The notes under the pieces are model-generated. The model worked only from the letters and a program-made list of their open reading frames with translations. It was not told the origin of the DNA and made no database searches. Positions 13,899 to 17,492 of a stretch of DNA of 17,492 nt are shown here, piece after piece. Source of the DNA: CAKUFA01 sp963627465 (GTDB taxonomy: Bacteria > Bacillota > Clostridia > Christensenellales > Aristaeellaceae); assembly GCA_963627465.1 (NCBI GenBank), contig CAVGBO010000042.1:1-17492 (forward strand), given 5' to 3'. The position numbers were made by a program, and so were the translations under genes. Within the stretch, counting starts at the first letter, position 1. Every line of letters begins with the position of its first letter.

Positions 13899-15695
13899 TT
13901 AGTTCTTGGAGATAGCACCGAAGCGGCACTTCTCAATGCAAGCACCGCACTTCAGGCACTTGCTGGTATCAATATGGTGCTGCTTGCGGACTTCGCCGGA
14001 AATAGCTCCGGCCGGGCATGCCCGAGCGCACAGGGTGCAGCCCCGGCACTTGTCGCTGATCACATAATTCAGCAAAGCCTGGCAGTGATGCGCGGGACAG
14101 CGTTTTTCCTTGATATGGGCTTCATACTCATCCCGGAAATAATGCAGGGTGGAAAGAACAGGGTTAGGTGCCGTCTGACCCAAGCCGCAAAGTGCCGTAG
14201 CCTTGATGTTCTGAGCCAGCGTCTCCAGCTTTTCAATGTCCCCTTCCTCACCCTTGCCGTTCACGATGCGCTCCAGAATTTCCAGCATTCTACGTGTGCC
14301 GATACGGCAAGGTGTACATTTGCCGCAGCTTTCATCCACGGTGAAGTCAAGGAAGAAGCGGGCAATATCCACCATACAGTTGTCTTCATCCATGACGATC
14401 ATGCCGCCAGAACCCATCATGGAACCAATCTCAATCAGGGTATCGTACTCGATGGGCACATCCAAGTGTTCCGCCGGGATGCATCCGCCGGAGGGACCGC
14501 CGGTCTGCACGGCTTTGAACTTCTTTCCGCCAGGAATGCCGCCGCCAATGTCATAAATAATGGTGCGCAGAGGCGTGCCCATAGGGATTTCCACCAGACC
14601 GGTGTTGTTGATCTTTCCGCCTAAGGCAAACACCTTAGTACCGGCAGAACGTTCCGTGCCGATGGAAGCGTACCACTTGGCACCGTTGAGGATGATTTGG
14701 GGAATGTTGGCGTAGGTTTCCACATTGTTCAGCACCGTAGGCTTGCCGAACAATCCCTTGACCGCCGGGAAAGGGGGACGGGGTCTGGGCTCGCCCCGCT
14801 TGCCCTCGATGGAGTTCATCAGTGCCGTTTCCTCGCCGCAGACGAAAGCACCTGCGCCCAAGCGGATATGCACATCAAAGCTGAAATCCGTACCGAAGAT
14901 GTTCTTCCCCAGCAAGCCATAAGCATGTGCCTGCTCAATGGCCACCTTCAGCCGCTTCACCGCAATGGGATACTCTGCACGAACATAAATGTATCCCTCG
15001 CTGGCACCAATGGCGTAACCGCCAATGGCCATGGCTTCAATGATGGCATGCGGATCACCTTCCAACAGTGAACGATCCATGAAGGCACCGGGATCGCCCT
15101 CATCCGCATTACAGGCAATGTATTTCTGATCTGCCTGGCTGTTGTAGCCAAAGAGCCACTTCTTGCCTGTAGGGAATCCGCCGCCGCCACGTCCACGGAG
15201 GCCGGAATCGATGACTTCCTGAATCACCTGCTCCCGGGTCATTTCCGTGAGTGCCTTGGCCAATGCCTTATAGCCGTCAAAGGCAATGTATTCCTCAATA
15301 TTCTCCGGGTCAATCACGCCGCAGTTCCGCAGGGCAACACGCTTCTGCTGCCGATAGAAACCAATCTCATCCAGTGCCATATTGACGCTGGATTCGTGGG
15401 TCACATGATCCACATACACCAGGTGCTGCACCTTGCGTCCCTTCAGCAGGTGCTCCGCCACAATCTCATCCACGTCCTCTACCTTGACGCGGCTGTAGAA
15501 AGTCCCTTCCGGGTACACAATCACTACAGGACCGGCTTCGCATAGGCCAAAGCATCCGGTATGCACGACCTTGACTTCCTTGTCCAGTCCTTTCTCCTTG
15601 ATTTGCTCCTCAAAGCGCTGAACCAACTGCTGGGAGCCGGACGACGTACACCCGGTACCGCCGCAGACCAGCACATGTGCGCGAAAAAAATCCAT
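13899..15695 (-). CDS. hndC: NADH/flavin subunit HndC (NuoF-like)
   Basis: HndC binds FMN and NAD(P)H and passes electrons to the hydrogenase subunit. The 598-residue product starts with a thioredoxin-like [2Fe-2S] domain (C11, C16, C48, C52). The NuoF core follows with the glycine-rich nucleotide-binding motif GLRGRGGGGFPTGKKW, the FMN motif NADEGDPGAFMDR, and the [4Fe-4S] motif ESCGKCTPCRIGTRR. The C-terminus carries two ferredoxin-type clusters, CRGCTLCARAC and CLKCGACIEKC. ATG 15695 has AGGAGG 7 bases upstream. This domain order matches subunits of NADP-reducing or electron-bifurcating [FeFe]-hydrogenases. Sequence alone does not settle NAD against NADP or whether ferredoxin takes part. 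Confidence 0.96.
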   Translation of the reverse strand: MDFFRAHVLVCGGTGCTSSGSQQLVQRFEEQIKEKGLDKEVKVVHTGCFGLCEAGPVVIVYPEGTFYSRVKVEDVDEIVAEHLLKGRKVQHLVYVDHVTHESSVNMALDEIGFYRQQKRVALRNCGVIDPENIEEYIAFDGYKALAKALTEMTREQVIQEVIDSGLRGRGGGGFPTGKKWLFGYNSQADQKYIACNADEGDPGAFMDRSLLEGDPHAIIEAMAIGGYAIGASEGYIYVRAEYPIAVKRLKVAIEQAHAYGLLGKNIFGTDFSFDVHIRLGAGAFVCGEETALMNSIEGKRGEPRPRPPFPAVKGLFGKPTVLNNVETYANIPQIILNGAKWYASIGTERSAGTKVFALGGKINNTGLVEIPMGTPLRTIIYDIGGGIPGGKKFKAVQTGGPSGGCIPAEHLDVPIEYDTLIEIGSMMGSGGMIVMDEDNCMVDIARFFLDFTVDESCGKCTPCRIGTRRMLEILERIVNGKGEEGDIEKLETLAQNIKATALCGLGQTAPNPVLSTLHYFRDEYEAHIKEKRCPAHHCQALLNYVISDKCRGCTLCARACPAGAISGEVRKQHHIDTSKCLKCGACIEKCRFGAISKN

Positions 15696-15724
15696 GGATG
15701 TTCCTCCTCACCTTGTACGCTGCT

Positions 15725-16096
15725 TTACGCCTTCGCCGTCTTCAGCTGCCATGCCTCCACAGGATGTCCGCCGATGATATGCTCCTCCACAATGCGGGAC
15801 ACCATTTCCGGCGTTACATGCACATACGTCACTTTCTCTTTGCCGGGGTCATTGACCTCCACGATGGGCTCATACTCGCACATGCCGGCACACCCTGAAA
15901 TGGCCACGGTGACGTGATCCATGTTTCGACTGCTGAACTCCTCCAGAAACTTCAGCATCACCGGCCGTGCCCCTGCTGCAATACCGCAAGTACCCATGCC
16001 CACCACCACATGCAGCGCATCATGCACCTCATGGCGCATGGCTACATGGGGCAGTGCCTCCTGCCGCAAGGCTTCCAACTCTGCTACTGTTTTCAT
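15725..16096 (-). CDS. hndB: Thioredoxin-like [2Fe-2S] subunit HndB
   Basis: This 123-residue soluble protein has the thioredoxin-like ferredoxin fold found in HndB. Only three cysteines line up with the four usual ligands: C37 in GMGTCGIAAGAR and the pair in SGCAGMCEYEP. The first Cys of the CxxxxC pair is replaced; this seems normal for HndB proteins and raises doubt that it carries a standard [2Fe-2S] cluster. Its ATG overlaps the TGA of the ATPase gene upstream (ATGA), so translation is coupled. hndC starts 29 bases after its stop. Confidence 0.9.
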   Translation of the reverse strand: MKTVAELEALRQEALPHVAMRHEVHDALHVVVGMGTCGIAAGARPVMLKFLEEFSSRNMDHVTVAISGCAGMCEYEPIVEVNDPGKEKVTYVHVTPEMVSRIVEEHIIGGHPVEAWQLKTAKA

Positions 16097-16644
16097 GTCA
16101 TACCACCTCCAAAGATGGGATTGATACTTCGATGTACTTCCTGCTGCATGGCTGTCATCAGCTTTGCAGCAAAAGAATTTTGTTCCTGCAATTTTTGTTT
16201 TACCTTGCGGGTATCATAGACGCACGTGCCCTTTGCCGTGCTTCCTTCAAAACGAATCTCTGTGGAATCATTGGCGAAGGACAAGGCAAGCAGCGTCCCT
16301 TCAAGATCCCCCAAGGGCAGGCAATCAATGTTGTTCCGATTCATGGTAACCATTAAGGTTGTTCCTGCCCCTACGGCACTTTGCACCTGCATGCTGCCGC
16401 CTGCTCGCTCCGCATTGGCCTGCATCAGAGAAAGCCCCAATCCAATTCGTTTCCCCCGCTTGGTGGTAACGAAAGGGTCGCTAGCATGATGAAGCATGTT
16501 TTCCGGCATGCCCATGCCGTTATCCGAAATGGTCATGCTTAACGTTCCATCTTCTTCGATGCAAAGACGAATGATGACCAAGGTGGCCTGGGCAGTCATG
16601 CTGTTTTGTGCCAGATCAAGGATATGCTGCGACAGATCCCGCAT
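16093..16644 (-). CDS. Small GHKL-family ATPase in the hydrogenase operon
   Basis: This 183-residue protein is a Bergerat-fold ATP-binding domain of the kind seen in histidine kinases and anti-sigma factors. The N-box is QHILDLAQNS with N14; G1 is SDNGMGM with D41; the ATP-lid region FVTTKRGKRIGLGLSLM and a later GAGTTL complete the site. It has no transmembrane, sensor or His-phosphotransfer domain, so it is not a complete sensor kinase. The last ~70 residues are a separate, unassigned region. I prefer ATG 16644 with CAGGTG just upstream over the GTG at 16653. It lies between hndA and hndB (13 bases after hndA, 4-base overlap with hndB), so it is a fixed member of the operon, plausibly regulatory. 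Confidence 0.88.
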   Translation of the reverse strand: MRDLSQHILDLAQNSMTAQATLVIIRLCIEEDGTLSMTISDNGMGMPENMLHHASDPFVTTKRGKRIGLGLSLMQANAERAGGSMQVQSAVGAGTTLMVTMNRNNIDCLPLGDLEGTLLALSFANDSTEIRFEGSTAKGTCVYDTRKVKQKLQEQNSFAAKLMTAMQQEVHRSINPIFGGGMT

Positions 16645-16657
16645 GATGATCACCTGA

Positions 16658-17125
16658 TTAACGATACTTCGCCATGATTTCCGGCACTTGCTCCGGCGTT
16701 AAGCGTCCATAAACTTCGTCATTCACCATCATGACCGGCGCAAGACCGCAGGCACCCAGGCAACGGGTTGCGTTCAAGGTAATTCTGCCGTCCGGCGTGG
16801 TTTTGCCCACGGGGATTTGCAGTACCTCGCTCAGCTTATCCAGCACCTTTTGAGAACCCTTTACATAGCAAGCTGTGCCCAGGCAGACACCCACCACATA
16901 CTGCCCCTTGGGTTCCAGTGAAAACTGGGCATAAAAAGTGGCTACCCCATACACTTCCGCCAACGTTGTACCCAAGCCGTCGGCAATGATTTCCTGCACA
17001 TCCATGGGGACATAGCCAAAGATGGACTGTGCTTCCTGCAGCACCGGCATCAGTGCGCCCGGTTCTCCCTTGTGACGCTCAATAGCCTGCTGCAGCTGTA
17101 CATACTTTTCTCTCATGTCAGGCAT
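16658..17125 (-). CDS. hndA: [2Fe-2S] subunit HndA (NuoE-like)
   Basis: HndA is the 24-kDa-type (NuoE) subunit that works with HndC in NAD(P)H oxidation. The 155-residue product has the N-terminal helical bundle with EVYGVATFYAQF at 57-68 and the thioredoxin-like [2Fe-2S] domain with C81 and C86 (CLGTAC) and C122 and C126 (CLGAC), so all four ligands are present. It is the first gene of the operon. AAAGGAGG lies 12 bases before ATG 17125, rather far; no better in-frame start is visible. A GTTTCC/GGAAAC hairpin (17150-17168) stands directly upstream of the ribosome binding site. Confidence 0.95.
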   Translation of the reverse strand: MPDMREKYVQLQQAIERHKGEPGALMPVLQEAQSIFGYVPMDVQEIIADGLGTTLAEVYGVATFYAQFSLEPKGQYVVGVCLGTACYVKGSQKVLDKLSEVLQIPVGKTTPDGRITLNATRCLGACGLAPVMMVNDEVYGRLTPEQVPEIMAKYR

Positions 17126-17174
17126 GATGATCAGCTACCTCCTTTGCGTCGTTTCCTACCCGGAAACGTCAGCC

Positions 17175-17202
17175 TGTCAAAATAATTGCCATTATTTTAA
17201 CA
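17175..17202 (-). promoter_or_regulatory. 28-bp palindromic operator upstream of hndA
   Basis: TGTCAAAATAAT (17175-17186) and ATTATTTTAACA (17191-17202) are complementary at 11 of 12 positions around the spacer TGCC. The element includes a TAAAAT that can serve as the minus-strand -10 box, so a bound dimer would block transcription. No good -35 box is seen at 16-18 bases. The shape recalls redox or metal regulators such as Rex (TTGTTAA-type ends) or Fur-like AT palindromes, but matches neither consensus fully. The regulator is unassigned. Confidence 0.7.
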
Positions 17203-17250
17203 TAGATAATTTGGAAAAGAAATAGCCAATAAGGCCATTTTTGTGCCGAA

Positions 17251-17295
17251 ACAAAAAAATAGCTGAATGCACAAATTTCTATGTGCAAATTCAGC
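17251..17295 (-). terminator. Terminator between the DRTGGG-type gene and hndA
   Basis: On the minus strand GCTGAAT...GCACA and TGTGC...ATTCAGC form a 12-bp stem with a two-base bulge and an 8-base loop, followed by TATTTTTTTG. It separates the upstream gene from the hydrogenase promoter. A second small stem (AATGGCC/GGCTATT, 17222-17240) followed by TCTTTT comes after it. Confidence 0.85.
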
Positions 17296-17349
17296 AAAGT
17301 TTTTCTAACGAAACTTTTTTGAGCATATTTTCCATTGTCGTCAATCCAG

Positions 17350-17492
17350 TTATTTTCCCGGAATGCCTGCCGCTGCCATCTTTGCGCAGGCTTCGTACGC
17401 CGTAAGGGGCGTGCTCAGCACGAGAATCCCCTCTTCGCCGGCTTTTTTTAGCACCGTCTCATCCATCGTAAGGCCCTCCGGCAGGATGACAG
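17350..17492 (-). CDS. Partial C-terminus, probably a DRTGGG-domain protein
   Basis: The last ~46 residues of a gene that starts beyond the right edge are visible. They include VILPEGLTMDETVLKKA and ILVLSTPLTAYEACAKM and end in GIPGK. This resembles the end of DRTGGG-domain proteins (related to the N-terminal part of HPr kinase and to CBS/DRTGG proteins), which in Clostridia often stand beside hydrogenase operons. The assignment rests on recall of the tail pattern (GL-x-ETLK..., vLST-LTtYE). It is on the same strand as hndA but is separated from it by a strong terminator. Confidence 0.6.
   Translation of the reverse strand, partial: VILPEGLTMDETVLKKAGEEGILVLSTPLTAYEACAKMAAAGIPGK

Noticed and set aside
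1..17492. CRISPR array or complete insertion sequence
   Set aside because: No regularly spaced direct repeats and no transposase-like protein were found in the window.

Overview
The window reads as chromosomal DNA of an anaerobic, fermentative Bacillota. The best guess is a Clostridia/Oscillospirales-type gut bacterium; this rests on gene content and order only, so the rank below phylum is weak. Supporting signs are strong AGGAGG ribosome binding sites, TTGaca/TATAAT promoters, a tig-clpP-clpX-lon-engB run, and an Hnd-type NAD(P)-linked [FeFe]-hydrogenase operon. A run of 10 Ns at 11556-11565 shows this is a draft scaffold.

Layout. (1) 1-2700, minus strand: the start of an envelope or cell-division type gene cut by the left edge; mraZ with its own promoter and TGGG-repeat operator; then a separate unit with a metallophosphatase and, upstream of it, a two-zinc-ribbon acidic protein. 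That unit has a consensus promoter at 2644-2672 and ends at a strong terminator at 1066-1105. (2) 2700-3855: an unusual region with two tandem modules. Each has a small minus-strand ORF with a strong Shine-Dalgarno. Just beyond each stop codon is an inverted repeat that contains a plus-strand promoter. A group of strong hairpins and a plus-strand terminator follow. (3) 3860-10444, plus strand: trigger factor, ClpP, ClpX, Lon and EngB, a protein-folding and quality-control block with separate promoters in front of tig and lon. (4) 10445-11700: hairpins after engB, then an AT-richer orphan gene cut by the assembly gap. (5) 11776-11959, minus strand: tRNA-Pro(GGG) with a perfect consensus promoter and a strong terminator. 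(6) 12048-17202, minus strand: the operon hndA, a GHKL ATPase gene, hndB, hndC, hndD, under a 28-bp near-perfect palindrome. (7) 17350-17492, minus strand: the tail of what looks like a DRTGGG-domain gene, ended by its own terminator.

How the genes work together. Trigger factor folds nascent chains; ClpXP and Lon degrade damaged or regulatory proteins; EngB is a ribosome-assembly GTPase. HndA-D together form a cytoplasmic flavin/iron-sulfur [FeFe]-hydrogenase that couples NAD(P)H (possibly with ferredoxin, by electron bifurcation) to H2. The small GHKL ATPase and the DRTGGG-type protein are accessory genes in this neighbourhood and may sense or regulate. MraZ probably represses its own transcript.

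The most unusual part is the pair of tandem modules at 2836-3600. They share the same architecture down to the spacing between promoter and stop codon, and look like antisense-controlled small genes of a kind I do not recognise.
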